From Rhizomicrobium sp. (lineage in GTDB: Bacteria; Pseudomonadota; Alphaproteobacteria; Micropepsales; Micropepsaceae): DNA of 64,000 nt. The DNA is taken from NCBI GenBank assembly GCA_037200385.1, contig JBBCGL010000001.1, forward strand, positions 992,001 to 1,056,000, read 5' to 3'. The stretch's first letter is position 1, and the number at the start of each line of letters is the position of its first letter. The position numbers and the translations under genes are program-made. Below are positions 30,601 through 40,042 of the stretch, one piece after another. The notes under the pieces were generated by a model. The model searched no databases and was not told the DNA's origin. It saw only the letters and a list, made by a program, of their open reading frames with translations.

Positions 30601-30628
30601 AGTATATTAATGCACCCCCCTCCGTCAA
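30601..30628 (-). promoter_or_regulatory. Sigma-70-type promoter of the alpha operon
   Basis: On the minus strand TTGACG (30628-30623), a 16-nt spacer and TATACT (30606-30601): five of six bases match at each hexamer. Transcription would start near 30594 and reach rpsM after about 136 nt. It is the best promoter match I found in the window. Confidence 0.78.
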
Positions 30629-30738
30629 CAGGGGAATGTTGCCGCTGGCACCGGGCCGATTTCCCGCGTTGGGGAGTTTCCGATCCGTAGCGCCGGACTT
30701 GCTCCAAAGCGAGCGGCCGGAATTTATAAGGTCTTGAT

Positions 30739-32556
30739 ATGAATAATCGAATCGCCCTGCTCGCCGGGGCCAGCGTCGTTGCCGTGGTGGCTGCATTGGG
30801 AGCCGGCTATTATTTCGGCCATTCCAGCAGCCCGGGCGCCGCGCCCCCGGTCGCGACCGGCGCCGCGGAATCCCCGGCCGCGATGCCAATGACGCCGCCG
30901 CAGGAGGCCGCGTCGACGGTACCGGCCGAGAGCGCCGCGACGCCGGCCGCCACCGCGACCAAGCCCGCGGTCCGCCGCCGCTATGCCGACTATGCGAATC
31001 GCGAGTCGGAATATTCGGCCCCGCCCCCGCCGCCTCCGCCGCCGCGTGCGGAGCGAGAGGACCGGCCCGATCCCTTTCGCGGGCGCTTCGCGACGTTCCC
31101 CATGCATCACATCGGCAACGGCACGGTGCAGGCGCCGCTGACCTGGAGCGCGCAGACCGCCTTCGGCGATGGCCAGGAGGCCGATCTGCGCATCTCGATC
31201 CTGGTACCGGAGCCGGCGCCGAGCGATCGCGGCGAGTTCTGGCGCGCCTGGGGCGGGCGCGATCGCGACAACCTGATGCCCGACGTCACGCGCGGCACGC
31301 CGGTCGTGGTGACGGGCAGCGTGTCGGTGGTGGTCGGTGTCGATCCCGATTTGCTGGATCTCGATGCGCCGGCGATCCTGATCGTCGAGGGCGACCGGGG
31401 ACGGCTCGTCTATCGCTCGCGCGATGTCGCGCCGGCACGCGGCGAGGCATGGGATTCGCGCGGGGCGCGCTGGATCTTCGTGCCCGACGCGGAATTCTAT
31501 CGCGCGATGCGCGACGGCGCCGCCGTGAGCGTCGAAGTGCACAGCCGCGTTTCCGACCGCGACATCCGCATTCCGTTCGCCACCGACGATTTCGCGCCGA
31601 GCGCGCGCGATTTCGAACGCGCCTTGTACGGACGGATCTCCCAGGTGGCCGGGCGCTGGGACGAATCGCGCGGCGGCCGTCCGCCGCCGCCGCCACCTCC
31701 GCCGGCGCCGCCCTTGCCCGTGACGCATCCGGCGCCGGTGATCGTGGCGCCGCCAGCAGCGGCACCCGCACAGCCCGGACAACCGGGCTGGGACCACCAT
31801 CGCGGCGATCGCGGCGGCCCGGGCGCGCCCGTGCCGCCGACGCAGCCTCAAGCCGCACCGCCCGCCGCAAGTGCACCGCCGCCGGCAGCACCGACCGCGC
31901 CGACGCCGCCGCAGCAGCAGCCGGGCGCGAATGGCGAGCATCGCGGCGGCCATAGCGATCACGGCAGCGACGAGCATGGCGGGCCCGGCGCGGCAGCGAA
32001 CGGACCCGGCGCACCGAACGGCATGCCGCCGGCACGGCCGGCGACGCCATTTCCGGCACGTCCGTCACCGGCCCCGGCCGTGGTGCCGGCGCCCACGGCA
32101 CCGGAACGCTCGGCGGAGACGCCGGTCGCGGCCAAACCCGTCACGCCGCCGGAGAGCAAGCCGGCCGGCCTTTCGCCCGCCCTGCAGGCACAGATCGCAG
32201 CCTATCGCCCGCCGGAGGAGACTTGCGGGCCGCAGCCCGCTTTGCCGGCGGCCTCGCCGGAGACCTATGCGAGCCTCACGCGAGACCAGCTGACGGCGAT
32301 GCGGCCGGTCGTCATCAAGGACCAGACGTGGCTCGCCTGCCACAATGCATGGGTCGGGCGCTTTTCGGCCGGCATCTTCACGCTGGGCAAGGCCGTGGCC
32401 GGGCCGGGACAGCAAGCCTTGACGGCCCTTGCCGCCAATGGCGGCGGCGCGGCCGTGGCCGCTTATGAAAAGGCGGCGCACGAAAACACGGCGACGCAGG
32501 CGCAGTGGCTGGCGCATATCCGCGCCTTCCAGACGGCACTCGCCGGCGCCAAGTAG
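30739..32556 (+). CDS. Unknown protein with N-terminal membrane anchor and Pro/Ala-rich linkers
   Basis: Protein of 605 residues, unrecognised. A hydrophobic helix at about 5-26 is followed by an Ala/Pro-rich linker with a run of eight prolines near 95. A folded-looking domain spans about 105-310 ([47 protein letters not shown]). A second long Pro/Ala/His/Gly linker spans about 313-475, and a C-terminal helical domain has two Cys ([17 protein letters not shown]). It is likely exported and anchored, with domains held away from the membrane. It runs against the ribosomal operons around it and converges on the gene at 32566 with 9 bp between. AAGG lies 7 nt before ATG. Confidence 0.78.
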   Translation: MNNRIALLAGASVVAVVAALGAGYYFGHSSSPGAAPPVATGAAESPAAMPMTPPQEAASTVPAESAATPAATATKPAVRRRYADYANRESEYSAPPPPPPPPRAEREDRPDPFRGRFATFPMHHIGNGTVQAPLTWSAQTAFGDGQEADLRISILVPEPAPSDRGEFWRAWGGRDRDNLMPDVTRGTPVVVTGSVSVVVGVDPDLLDLDAPAILIVEGDRGRLVYRSRDVAPARGEAWDSRGARWIFVPDAEFYRAMRDGAAVSVEVHSRVSDRDIRIPFATDDFAPSARDFERALYGRISQVAGRWDESRGGRPPPPPPPPAPPLPVTHPAPVIVAPPAAAPAQPGQPGWDHHRGDRGGPGAPVPPTQPQAAPPAASAPPPAAPTAPTPPQQQPGANGEHRGGHSDHGSDEHGGPGAAANGPGAPNGMPPARPATPFPARPSPAPAVVPAPTAPERSAETPVAAKPVTPPESKPAGLSPALQAQIAAYRPPEETCGPQPALPAASPETYASLTRDQLTAMRPVVIKDQTWLACHNAWVGRFSAGIFTLGKAVAGPGQQALTALAANGGGAAVAAYEKAAHENTATQAQWLAHIRAFQTALAGAK

Positions 32557-32565
32557 CGCCGACGC

Positions 32566-33471
32566 TCAGCGGCCGGAGCCGGCGACGGCTTCGGCCGCGA
32601 GTGCGTCGCCCAGCCCGGCCACGGGAAGATCGCTGTTGCCCAACACGATGACCGTGAGGCCCGTCGCCGGCACGTGCATCACATAGGAGGCGAAGCCCGG
32701 TGCCGAGCCGCTGGCCCACCAGGCGTCGCCGCCATAGCGCGCGCCGTGCGACCAGCCATAGCCGGCCGGCGCGGCGGCCAGCATGGCGCGGCTTTGTGCC
32801 GTCAGCAGGCCATCGCCGAAGACCATGTCGAGCCAGTGCAGCTCGTCGCGGGTGGTCGTGAACGCGGATGCGGCGCCGGTCAACGCCGCCCAGTCCGCCG
32901 TGACGGGCGCCTCTTCGGTGTGGGAGTAGCCCTTCGCCATGCGGCTCTCGCCGGCGTGGGAGCCGTCGTCGAGGCCGCTGCCGGCCATCCAGACCGTGCC
33001 GAACGCCGCCGCGTCCGTCACCTCTTCGAAGGTCTTGCCGGTGTCGGCCGCGGCGACCTTGGCCAGCGTCTCGTAAGCCGCGGCGGCCTGCGGCGCGTCG
33101 GGCGGCAGCGCGGCGAGCGCGCGGATGGTCGCGTTGGCGAGGGGCGGCTCCAGCCCCGTGACGAACTGGCCGGCCAGGTTGTCGAGGCTGAGCTTGTGCG
33201 TCTCGGCCAGATGCAGGATCGCGACGGCGGTGTAGCGCATCGACAACGTGCCGACATGGAAACTGGTCGACGGACGGTTGGGCTTTCCGGTCGTCGCGTC
33301 GGCGAGTCCGTAGGCCTTGTCGAAGAGGAGGACGTCGTCCTTCCGGACCAGGATCGCACCGGAGAACCCGGTCGGACGGACGATGGCATCGAAGCGCGCC
33401 TCCCCGGCCGGATCGGCGCGCGCCTGCGAGGCAAGAAGCGACAGCACGGCGCCGGACAGCAGCCCGCGCAT
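32566..33471 (-). CDS. Beta-lactamase-fold serine hydrolase homologue with degenerate active site
   Basis: Protein of 301 residues with signal peptide (MRGLLSGAVLSLLASQARA). FHVGTLSMRYTAVAILHLAE aligns with the SxxK helix of class C/esterase-type serine hydrolases, but reads TLSM, so both the nucleophile Ser and the Lys are replaced. The Tyr motif is GYSHTEE and the third motif ASGSAPGF stands where HxG/KTG is usual. Enzyme activity by the normal route is therefore unlikely. It starts 11 nt after the adk stop, on the same strand, so it is probably expressed with secY-adk. Confidence 0.82.
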   Translation of the reverse strand: MRGLLSGAVLSLLASQARADPAGEARFDAIVRPTGFSGAILVRKDDVLLFDKAYGLADATTGKPNRPSTSFHVGTLSMRYTAVAILHLAETHKLSLDNLAGQFVTGLEPPLANATIRALAALPPDAPQAAAAYETLAKVAAADTGKTFEEVTDAAAFGTVWMAGSGLDDGSHAGESRMAKGYSHTEEAPVTADWAALTGAASAFTTTRDELHWLDMVFGDGLLTAQSRAMLAAAPAGYGWSHGARYGGDAWWASGSAPGFASYVMHVPATGLTVIVLGNSDLPVAGLGDALAAEAVAGSGR

Positions 33472-33482
33472 CGCCGCCACGA

Positions 33483-34055
33483 TCAGGCGTGCTTGTCGAG
33501 CGCGGCGGCGATCTGCCGGGTGACCTCGTCGATCGGCGCCATGCCGTCGATGGTCGCGACCTTGCCCTGCTTGCCGTAATACTCCACCAGCGGCGCCGTG
33601 TTCTTGTGGTAGACCGCCAGACGGTTCTTCAAGGTCTCCGGATTGTCGTCCGGGCGCGACATGCCCTGCGCGATGCGCTGCTTGACGCGGTCGAGCAGGA
33701 TCTCGTCGTCGACCTTGAGTTCGATCACCACGTCGATCTTGCGGTGGAACCCGGCCAGCAGCTTGTCGAGCGCTTCGGCTTGCGGGATCGTGCGCGGGAA
33801 GCCGTCGAACACCGCGCCCGGCGCGCAATCGGCCATCTTCAGACGCTCGCGGATGATGTCGATCACGACCTCGTCCGACACGAGATCGCCCTTGGCCAGA
33901 ATGCCCTCGACCTGACGGCCCAGCGGCGAACCGGAGGCGATGGCGGCACGCAGCATGTCACCGGTCGAGAGCTGCGGCAGGCGACGCTTTTCCTGCAGGA
34001 TCTTGGCTTGCGTGCCTTTGCCGGCGCCCGGAGGCCCGAACAAAACGATATTCAA
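33483..34055 (-). CDS. adk: Adenylate kinase
   Basis: Protein of 190 residues, the short-LID form. It balances ATP, ADP and AMP. P-loop FGPPGAGKGTQAK, AMP-binding STGDMLRAAI and DGFPRTIPQAEALD are present; the zinc LID is absent, as is usual in alphaproteobacteria. The start is TTG 34055, overlapping the secY stop (TTGA), so translation is coupled to secY. Confidence 0.97.
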   Translation of the reverse strand: MNIVLFGPPGAGKGTQAKILQEKRRLPQLSTGDMLRAAIASGSPLGRQVEGILAKGDLVSDEVVIDIIRERLKMADCAPGAVFDGFPRTIPQAEALDKLLAGFHRKIDVVIELKVDDEILLDRVKQRIAQGMSRPDDNPETLKNRLAVYHKNTAPLVEYYGKQGKVATIDGMAPIDEVTRQIAAALDKHA

Positions 34056-35383
34056 CGGCGACTCCCCCGAAGCTTGGCCTTCTTGATGAGGCCCTCATAC
34101 TGCTGTGCGATCAGATGGCTCTGGATCTGCGCCACCGTGTCCATGGTGACCGAGACGACGATCAGGATCGAGGTGCCGCCGAGATAGAACGGGACCTGGT
34201 AATAGGTCGTGGCGAATTCCGGGATCAGGCAGACCGCGGTCAGGTAGAGCGCACCGATCACCGTGATGCGGGTCAGGACATAGTCGATGTGCTCGGCCGT
34301 GCGCTTGCCCGGCCGGATGCCGGGAATGAAGCCGCCATACTTCTTGAGATTCTCCGCCGTCTCCTCCGGGTTGAAGACGATGGAGGTGTAGAAGAACGAG
34401 AAGAATATGATCATCAGCGCATAGAGCACCATGTAGGCGGGCTGGCCGCGGCCGATGAAGGCGACGACGGTCTGCAGCCAGTCGGGGATCGAGGCGGCGT
34501 TGAAGGTCGCGACCGTGGTCGGGATGATCAGGATCGAAGACGCGAAGATCGGCGGGATGACGCCGGCGACGTTGAGCTTGAGCGGCAGGTGCGAGGATTC
34601 GCCGCCATACATCTTGTTGCCGACCTGGCGCTTGGGATACTGGACCAGGAGACGGCGCTGGGCGCGCTCCATGAACACGATGAAGAGGATCAGCGCGACG
34701 ATGAAGGCGGCGCCGCCGATCAGGGTGACGACCCCGATCTGGTTGGTGCGCACGGCCTCGAAGGCCTGCCAGATGTATTGCGGGAAGCGCGCGACGATGC
34801 CCGCGAAGATGATCAGCGAGATGCCGTTGCCGACGCCGCGGCTGGTGATCTGTTCGCCGATCCACATCAGCAGGATGGTGCCGCCGGTCAGGGTGATGAC
34901 CGCCGTGATCTCGAAGAACAGGCCGGGATTGATGACGATGCCGGGCGCGTGCTCGAGGCCGATGGCGATGCCGAAGGCCTGCACCATGGCAAGGCCGACC
35001 GTGCCGTAGCGCGTGTACTGGTTGATGATCTTGCGGCCCGCCTCGCCTTCCTTCTTCAGCTCCTCGAGCTTGGGGAAGACGGTGGTCATCAGCTGGATGA
35101 TGATGGAGGCGGAGATGTACGGCATGATGCCGAGCGAGAAGATCGCCATGCGGCTGACGGCGCCGCCGGCCAGCACGTTGAACACGTCCAGGAAGCCGCC
35201 GGCCTGGGTGTCCATCAGATGCTTCATCCCGGCGGGATCGATGCCCGGCATGGGGATGTAGGTGCCCAGGCGGGCGACGATCAGCGCGCCCAGCGTGAAC
35301 AGCAGGCGCTGGCGCAGCTCGGTCGCCTTGCCGAAGCTGCCGAAATTGAAATTCGCGGCCAATTGTTCGGCTGCTGAGGCCAT
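34052..35383 (-). CDS. secY: Preprotein translocase channel subunit SecY
   Basis: Protein of 443 residues with ten membrane helices. RLLFTLGALIVARLGTYIPMPGID opens the channel N-terminus; GIMPYISASIIIQLMT and the cytosolic loop MERAQRRLLVQYPKRQ are diagnostic. It forms the inner-membrane protein-export pore with SecE and SecG. It is followed by coupled adk. Confidence 0.98.
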   Translation of the reverse strand: MASAAEQLAANFNFGSFGKATELRQRLLFTLGALIVARLGTYIPMPGIDPAGMKHLMDTQAGGFLDVFNVLAGGAVSRMAIFSLGIMPYISASIIIQLMTTVFPKLEELKKEGEAGRKIINQYTRYGTVGLAMVQAFGIAIGLEHAPGIVINPGLFFEITAVITLTGGTILLMWIGEQITSRGVGNGISLIIFAGIVARFPQYIWQAFEAVRTNQIGVVTLIGGAAFIVALILFIVFMERAQRRLLVQYPKRQVGNKMYGGESSHLPLKLNVAGVIPPIFASSILIIPTTVATFNAASIPDWLQTVVAFIGRGQPAYMVLYALMIIFFSFFYTSIVFNPEETAENLKKYGGFIPGIRPGKRTAEHIDYVLTRITVIGALYLTAVCLIPEFATTYYQVPFYLGGTSILIVVSVTMDTVAQIQSHLIAQQYEGLIKKAKLRGSRR

Positions 35384-35457
35384 GTCTCACTCCCGATCGG
35401 GGTCGACTCTATATCTGGTCGCCCTCGCCCCGCGACAAGCACAAGTGCGGCCATTGC

Positions 35458-35480
35458 GCATCCCCGCGTGGCGGGGATGC
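35458..35480. repeat. Perfect hairpin between rplO and secY
   Basis: GCATCCCCGC (35458-35467) and GCGGGGATGC (35471-35480) form a 10-bp perfect stem with loop GTG, 12 nt past the rplO stop. The CATCCCCG arm recalls the larger palindromes. No U-run follows, so it is more likely an RNA-processing or stability element than a terminator, since secY must be read through it. Confidence 0.65.
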
Positions 35481-35492
35481 AACAGGCGTGCC

Positions 35493-36053
35493 CTAGGCCG
35501 TGGCGCCGGCCCGTGCAAGGCGCTTTTCCGTGGCCTTGGCGCGGCGCTGCTTGCGCTTGCCCGGCTCGCCCTTCTTGTTCATGTAGTTGGCCTTCTTGAA
35601 GGTGACGGTCAGCGTGCCGCCCGCCTTCTCGACCGCTTCGCGGGCCCCGGCGGAGGCGCCGGCGACTTCGATGTCCAGCTTCGCGGTCAGCTCGCCCTTG
35701 CCGAGCAGGCGGACGCCGTCCTTGCTCTTGTGCACGATGCCGGCCTTGCGCAGCGTCTCGCCCGTGATCTTCTCGCCGGCGTCCAGCTTCTTGTCGTCGA
35801 CGGCCTTCTGCAGGCGGCCGAGATTCAGCTCCGAGAACTGGTTCGCGAAGATGTTCTTGAAGCCGCGCTTGGGCATGCGCATGTGCAGCGGCATCTGGCC
35901 GCCTTCGAAGCCATGCACCTGGTTGCCGGTACGGGCCTTGGCGCCCTTGACGCCGCGTCCCGACGTCTTGCCGAGGCCGGAGGACGAGCCGCGGCCGACC
36001 TTGTGCTTGTGCTTGTGGGCACCGGGATTGTTGCGGATTTCGTTGAGCTTCAT
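35493..36053 (-). CDS. rplO: 50S ribosomal protein L15
   Basis: Protein of 186 residues from ATG 36053 ([22 protein letters not shown]), with GGAG 8 nt upstream. [22 protein letters not shown] is the rRNA-binding Gly-rich block. The C-terminus carries a basic tail ([20 protein letters not shown]) beyond the E. coli length. A palindromic repeat starts 15 bp upstream of the ATG. Confidence 0.98.
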   Translation of the reverse strand: MKLNEIRNNPGAHKHKHKVGRGSSSGLGKTSGRGVKGAKARTGNQVHGFEGGQMPLHMRMPKRGFKNIFANQFSELNLGRLQKAVDDKKLDAGEKITGETLRKAGIVHKSKDGVRLLGKGELTAKLDIEVAGASAGAREAVEKAGGTLTVTFKKANYMNKKGEPGKRKQRRAKATEKRLARAGATA

Positions 36054-36067
36054 CTTCTTCTCCACTC

Positions 36068-36165
36068 GTCATGGCCGGGCTCGGCCCGGCCACCCATCCT
36101 GCCCGCGCCTGCGGGCGGATGAGACTTTCGTCACCTGGGTGGCCCGCATTCGCGGGCCATGACAG
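36068..36165. repeat. Palindromic repeat inside the spc operon (copy G)
   Basis: Outer arms GTCATGGCCGGGC / GCGGGCCATGAC; inner pairs GGCCACCCA / TGGGTGGCC and CCCGCGCCTGCGGG. It fills the 112-bp gap between rpmD and rplO. The last base of the element is next to the rpmD stop, and its other end is next to the rplO ribosome site. Confidence 0.85.
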
Positions 36166-36363
36166 TTATTTCTTCTCTTCCACGACCTCGACCAGATGCT
36201 GGATCGACTTGATCATGCCGCGCACCGAAGGGGTGTCCTCCAGCGTGCGCGTGGCGTGCATCTTCTTCAGGCCGAGCCCGCGCAGGGTCGCGGCCTGGAT
36301 GGCCGGCCGGCGCGCTGCGCTGCGCACCTGGCGGACGGTAACGGTCTTTTTCTTCTCGGCCAT
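36166..36363 (-). CDS. rpmD: 50S ribosomal protein L30
   Basis: Protein of 65 residues. [31 protein letters not shown] contains the L30 signature (GLGL-K). Flanked on both sides by short palindromic repeats within the operon. Confidence 0.96.
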   Translation of the reverse strand: MAEKKKTVTVRQVRSAARRPAIQAATLRGLGLKKMHATRTLEDTPSVRGMIKSIQHLVEVVEEKK

Positions 36364-36390
36364 CTTACGGTCTCACTTGTATCGCCTGGA

Positions 36391-36408
36391 TGCCCGCCTT
36401 CGCGGGCA
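36391..36408. repeat. Short hairpin between rpsE and rpmD
   Basis: TGCCCGC (36391-36397) and GCGGGCA (36402-36408) with loop CTTC; followed by TGACAG, as at the end of the larger palindromes. It is probably a remnant or minimal unit of that family. Confidence 0.6.
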
Positions 36409-36420
36409 TGACAGATGGAG

Positions 36421-37020
36421 TTAGGCGCTCGCCTGCTCGCCCTTGTTGCCTTCGCGGCGCGCGATGATGTCCGTCACGCTGCGGCCGCGGCGCTGCGCCA
36501 CCATGCGCGGCGACTGCTGGTTCATCAGCCCGTCGAAGATCGCCCGCACCATGTTGTACGGGTTGGACGAGCCCATCGACTTGCAGACGACGTCGCCGAC
36601 GCCGAGCGCTTCGAACACCGCGCGCAGCGGACCGCCGGCGATCACGCCGGTACCGGCCGGCGCCGGACGCACGATCACCTTGCCGGCGCCGTGATGGCCG
36701 AACACGTCGTGATGCAGCGTGCGGCCGTCCTTCAGCGGCACGCGGATCAGCGACTTCTTGGCTTCCTCGGTCGCCTTGCGGATCGCCTCGGGCACTTCGC
36801 GCGCCTTGCCGTGGCCGTAGCCGACGCGGCCGCGCTGGTCGCCGACCACCACGAGCGCGGCGAAGCCGAAGCGGCGTCCGCCCTTCACCACCTTCGCGAC
36901 GCGGTTGATGTGAACGAGCTTGTCGACGAACTCGTTGTCGCGCTCCTCGCGGTCGTTCCGGTGTTCCCGGCGGCCCCGACGCTCGCGGCCACCGCCGCCT
37001 TCACCTTCTTCACGTGCCAT
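36421..37020 (-). CDS. rpsE: 30S ribosomal protein S5
   Basis: Protein of 199 residues. The S5 dsRNA-binding block [21 protein letters not shown] and the C-terminal [13 protein letters not shown] are clear. A charged N-terminal extension ([20 protein letters not shown]) adds about 25 residues over E. coli S5. Confidence 0.98.
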   Translation of the reverse strand: MAREEGEGGGGRERRGRREHRNDREERDNEFVDKLVHINRVAKVVKGGRRFGFAALVVVGDQRGRVGYGHGKAREVPEAIRKATEEAKKSLIRVPLKDGRTLHHDVFGHHGAGKVIVRPAPAGTGVIAGGPLRAVFEALGVGDVVCKSMGSSNPYNMVRAIFDGLMNQQSPRMVAQRRGRSVTDIIARREGNKGEQASA

Positions 37021-37032
37021 AGTCGTATGTCC

Positions 37033-37383
37033 TCAGAATTCCAGGCCGCCCTCGCGGGCAGCGTCGGCGAGCGCCTTGATGCGCCCGTGATAGATGTAGC
37101 CGCCGCGGTCGAACACGACCTGCTTGACGCCCTTGGCCAGCGCGCGTTCGGCGATCTTCTTGCCGACCGAACTCGCGGCCTCGACGTTCCAGGTCTTGGG
37201 CGCCTTGCCGTCCTTCTCGTTGGTCGAGGCGGCGGCGACGGTCGCCTGGTCGCGGTCGTCGATGATCTGCGCGTAGATGTGGCGGCCCGAGCGGAACACC
37301 GACAGGCGCGGACGCCCGTAAGCATGGCTCGTGAGCTTGAAGCGCGTGCGCTTCTGGCGGCGCTTGAACAGGGAGATCGTCAT
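37033..37383 (-). CDS. rplR: 50S ribosomal protein L18
   Basis: Protein of 116 residues, binding 5S r[20 protein letters not shown] start, [20 protein letters not shown] and [26 protein letters not shown] end are diagnostic. Its start overlaps the rplF stop by 4 bp. Confidence 0.98.
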   Translation of the reverse strand: MTISLFKRRQKRTRFKLTSHAYGRPRLSVFRSGRHIYAQIIDDRDQATVAAASTNEKDGKAPKTWNVEAASSVGKKIAERALAKGVKQVVFDRGGYIYHGRIKALADAAREGGLEF

Positions 37384-37913
37384 TTCTTCTTGCCTTCCTT
37401 GCGGCGGACATATTCGCCCTCGTACCGCACGCCCTTGCCCTTGTAGGGCTCCGGCTTGCGATAGGCGCGGATTTCGGCGGCGACCTGGCCGACGAGCTGC
37501 TTGTCCATCCCGGCGACGGTGAGGAGCGTGGGCTTCTCCGCCGTGATCGTGATGCCGTCCGGGATCGGATAGGCCACGTCGTGGCTGAAGCCGAGCTGCA
37601 GGTTCAGGTTCTTGCCCTGCACCGCGGCGCGGTAGCCGACGCCCTGGATCTCGAGCTTGGAGGTGAAGCCGGTGGTGACGCCGGTGACGAGGTTGTTCAC
37701 CAGCGTGCGGGACATGCCCCACATCGCCCGCGCGCGATCCATCTCCTCGCGCGGCGTGACGGTGATGCCGTCCTCGCCGACCGACGCATCGACCTCGGCC
37801 ACCAGCGTGACCTTGAGCTCGCCCTTGGGACCCTTCACGGAGACGGTCTTGCCGTTCACCGAGGCGGTTACGCCCTTGGGAAGCGGGACCGGCTTTTTGC
37901 CGATTCGTGACAT
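37380..37913 (-). CDS. rplF: 50S ribosomal protein L6
   Basis: Protein of 177 residues, normal length. [15 protein letters not shown] opens it and [23 protein letters not shown] closes it. Order rpsH-rplF-rplR is standard. Confidence 0.99.
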   Translation of the reverse strand: MSRIGKKPVPLPKGVTASVNGKTVSVKGPKGELKVTLVAEVDASVGEDGITVTPREEMDRARAMWGMSRTLVNNLVTGVTTGFTSKLEIQGVGYRAAVQGKNLNLQLGFSHDVAYPIPDGITITAEKPTLLTVAGMDKQLVGQVAAEIRAYRKPEPYKGKGVRYEGEYVRRKEGKKK

Positions 37914-37924
37914 CTATCGTTCTC

Positions 37925-38323
37925 CTAGAACACCTGGCAGAGGACTTCGCCGCCCACATTGGCGTCGCGGGCATGGGCGTCGGTCATCACGCCCTTGGGC
38001 GTGGAGACGATCGACACGCCAAGACCCTGACGATGGGGCTTGAGGTCCTTCACCGAGGTGTAGACGCGGCGGCCCGGCGTCGAGACCCGCTTGAGTTCGC
38101 GGATGACGGGCTGGCCTTCATGATATTTCAGCTCGATCTCGAGCTCGCGGGCGCCGGTCTTCAGCTCGACTTCGGTATAGCCGCGGATGAAGCCTTCGTC
38201 CTTGAGCACGTCGAGAAGACGGGCGCGCAGGCGCGAATTGGGGGATTTGATCTTGCCGAGGCCCCGCAACTGTCCGTTGCGGATGCGGGTCAGAAGATCG
38301 CCGACGGGATCGGTCATCGCCAT
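37925..38323 (-). CDS. rpsH: 30S ribosomal protein S8
   Basis: Protein of 132 residues. [14 protein letters not shown] start and [26 protein letters not shown] end are S8 signatures. ATG 38323 has AAGGAG upstream; a second in-frame ATG two codons on is possible. Confidence 0.99.
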   Translation of the reverse strand: MAMTDPVGDLLTRIRNGQLRGLGKIKSPNSRLRARLLDVLKDEGFIRGYTEVELKTGARELEIELKYHEGQPVIRELKRVSTPGRRVYTSVKDLKPHRQGLGVSIVSTPKGVMTDAHARDANVGGEVLCQVF

Positions 38324-38337
38324 GTCGTATGTGCTCC

Positions 38338-38643
38338 TTACCAGCTCGCCTTGGTCATGCCGGGGATCTGGCCGAAATTCGCCAGATCGCGCAGCGCGAT
38401 ACGCGACAGCTTGACCTTGCGGTAGTAACCCTTGGGACGTCCGCTGAGATCGCAGCGGTGATGGATGCGCACCTTGGACGAGTTGCGCGGCAGCTTGGCC
38501 AGCTTGAGGCGGGCCGCGAAGCGCTCCTCCGCCGGCAGCTTCATGTTGTCCGCCGTCGCCTTCAGCGCGGCGCGACGGACGGCGTATTGCGCCACCATCT
38601 TCTCGCGCTTCTTGTTGCGGTTGATCTGGCTGGTTTTCGCCAT
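38338..38643 (-). CDS. rpsN: 30S ribosomal protein S14
   Basis: Protein of 101 residues: the long, zinc-free form ([21 protein letters not shown] lacks the CxxC pair of the short form). C-terminus [11 protein letters not shown] is invariant for S14. Confidence 0.99.
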   Translation of the reverse strand: MAKTSQINRNKKREKMVAQYAVRRAALKATADNMKLPAEERFAARLKLAKLPRNSSKVRIHHRCDLSGRPKGYYRKVKLSRIALRDLANFGQIPGMTKASW

Positions 38644-38654
38644 TGCGGTCGTCC

Positions 38655-39338
38655 TTACTTCACAAACGGGAACTGGAAGCCTTCGAGAAGCGCGCGCGCC
38701 TCTTCGTCGGTCTTCGCAGAGGTGTTGACGATGATGTCCATGCCCCAGACGGTCTCGGTCTTGTCGTAGTCGATCTCGACGAACACGATGTGCTCTTTCA
38801 GGCCCATGGCGTAGTTGCCCTTGCCGTCGAAGCTGTTCGGCTTGACGCCGCGGAAGTCGCGGACGCGAGGCAGCGCCATCGTGATCAGGCGGTCCATGAA
38901 CTCGTACATCTGGTCGCGGCGCAGCGTGACCTTCACGCCCACGGGACGGCCGGCGGTGATCTTGAAGGTCGAGATCGCCTTCTTGGCCCGCGTGATGACG
39001 GCCTTCTGGCCGGCGATCGCGGTCAGGTCGTTGAGCGCGGCCTGGATCTTCTTGGTGTCCTGGCTGCCCTCGCCGGCGCCGATGTTCAGCACGATCTTGT
39101 TGACGCGCGGAACCTGCAGCATGTTCGAATAGCCGAACTTCTTCATCAGCTCGGGGCGGATCGTCTCGTGATAGCGCTTCTTGAAGCGCGGCACGTAGTC
39201 CGCATCGCGCGCGCGCTCGCCGACCTCGACCTTGGTTCCGGCGTTGACCTCGCGCTTGGCGCCCTTCTTGGCGCCCTTCGCGGCCTTGGCTTCCGCCCGC
39301 TCGGCTTCCTTGGGATTCTTGCTGCCTGCCTCAGACAT
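38655..39338 (-). CDS. rplE: 50S ribosomal protein L5 with N-terminal extension
   Basis: Protein of 227 residues from ATG 39338, which has GAGGT 5 nt upstream and overlaps the rplX stop by 8 bp. The body begins at [20 protein letters not shown] and holds [22 protein letters not shown]. An Ala/Lys/Glu-rich extension of about 45 residues ([19 protein letters not shown]) precedes it; typical L5 has 179-187 residues. L5 contacts 5S rRNA in the central protuberance. Confidence 0.97.
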   Translation of the reverse strand: MSEAGSKNPKEAERAEAKAAKGAKKGAKREVNAGTKVEVGERARDADYVPRFKKRYHETIRPELMKKFGYSNMLQVPRVNKIVLNIGAGEGSQDTKKIQAALNDLTAIAGQKAVITRAKKAISTFKITAGRPVGVKVTLRRDQMYEFMDRLITMALPRVRDFRGVKPNSFDGKGNYAMGLKEHIVFVEIDYDKTETVWGMDIIVNTSAKTDEEARALLEGFQFPFVK

Positions 39339-39648
39339 CGATGACCTCACCGGACTTCTTGGCGAAACGCACCATCCGTCCGTCGTTCAATTGCTTCCAG
39401 CCGATGCGCGTCGCGCCGCCGTCCTTCGGATCGGCATGGGCGATGTTCGACATCGCGATCGGCGCTTCCTTGTTGACGATGCCGCCCTGGTCGCGCTGGG
39501 TCTGCTTCTGATGCTTCTTGACGACGTTCACGCCGGACACCAGCGCGCGGTTCTCGTCGGTGAAGATCTTCAGGACCTCGCCCTTCTTGCCCTTGTCGCG
39601 GCCGGCGATGACGACCACGCGGTCGCCTTTCTTGATCTTGGCGGGCAT
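39331..39648 (-). CDS. rplX: 50S ribosomal protein L24
   Basis: Protein of 105 residues. [25 protein letters not shown] is the KOW motif; [24 protein letters not shown] is the L24 middle. It directly abuts the rplN stop and overlaps rplE. Confidence 0.99.
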   Translation of the reverse strand: MPAKIKKGDRVVVIAGRDKGKKGEVLKIFTDENRALVSGVNVVKKHQKQTQRDQGGIVNKEAPIAMSNIAHADPKDGGATRIGWKQLNDGRMVRFAKKSGEVIDV

Positions 39649-40017
39649 CTACAGCACCTCCGGGGCAAGCGAAATGATCTTCATCTGGTTCTTGGAGCGC
39701 AGCTCGCGCGTCACCGGTCCGAAGATGCGGGTGCCGATCGGCTCGCCCTGGGCGTTGATCAGCACCGCGGCATTGCCGTCGAAGCGGATCAGCGAGCCGT
39801 CGGGACGGCGCACGCCATGGGCGGTACGCACGACGACGGCTTTCAGGACCTCGCCCTTCTTCACGCGGCCGCGCGGAATCGCCTCCTTCACCGAGACGAC
39901 GATGATGTCGCCGACCTCGGCGTAGCGGCGATGGCTGCCGCCCAGCACCTTGATGCACATGACCCGCTTGGCGCCGGAATTGTCGGCGACATCGAGTTCG
40001 GTGGACATCTGAATCAT
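39649..40017 (-). CDS. rplN: 50S ribosomal protein L14
   Basis: Protein of 122 residues, exact family length. [20 protein letters not shown] and [25 protein letters not shown] are diagnostic. Confidence 0.99.
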   Translation of the reverse strand: MIQMSTELDVADNSGAKRVMCIKVLGGSHRRYAEVGDIIVVSVKEAIPRGRVKKGEVLKAVVVRTAHGVRRPDGSLIRFDGNAAVLINAQGEPIGTRIFGPVTRELRSKNQMKIISLAPEVL

Positions 40018-40042
40018 GTGTTCTACTCCGGTCCTGGGGCGC

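Noticed and set aside
31020-31060. Proline-codon run as a phase-variable microsatellite
   Set aside because: The run mixes CCC, CCG and CCT codons, so it is not a uniform slippage tract.
30724-31977. Minus-strand frame of 417 codons opposite the 605-residue gene
   Set aside because: Arg-rich, repetitive composition from the complement of Pro/Ala codons; the plus frame has a membrane anchor, folded-domain texture and a ribosome site.
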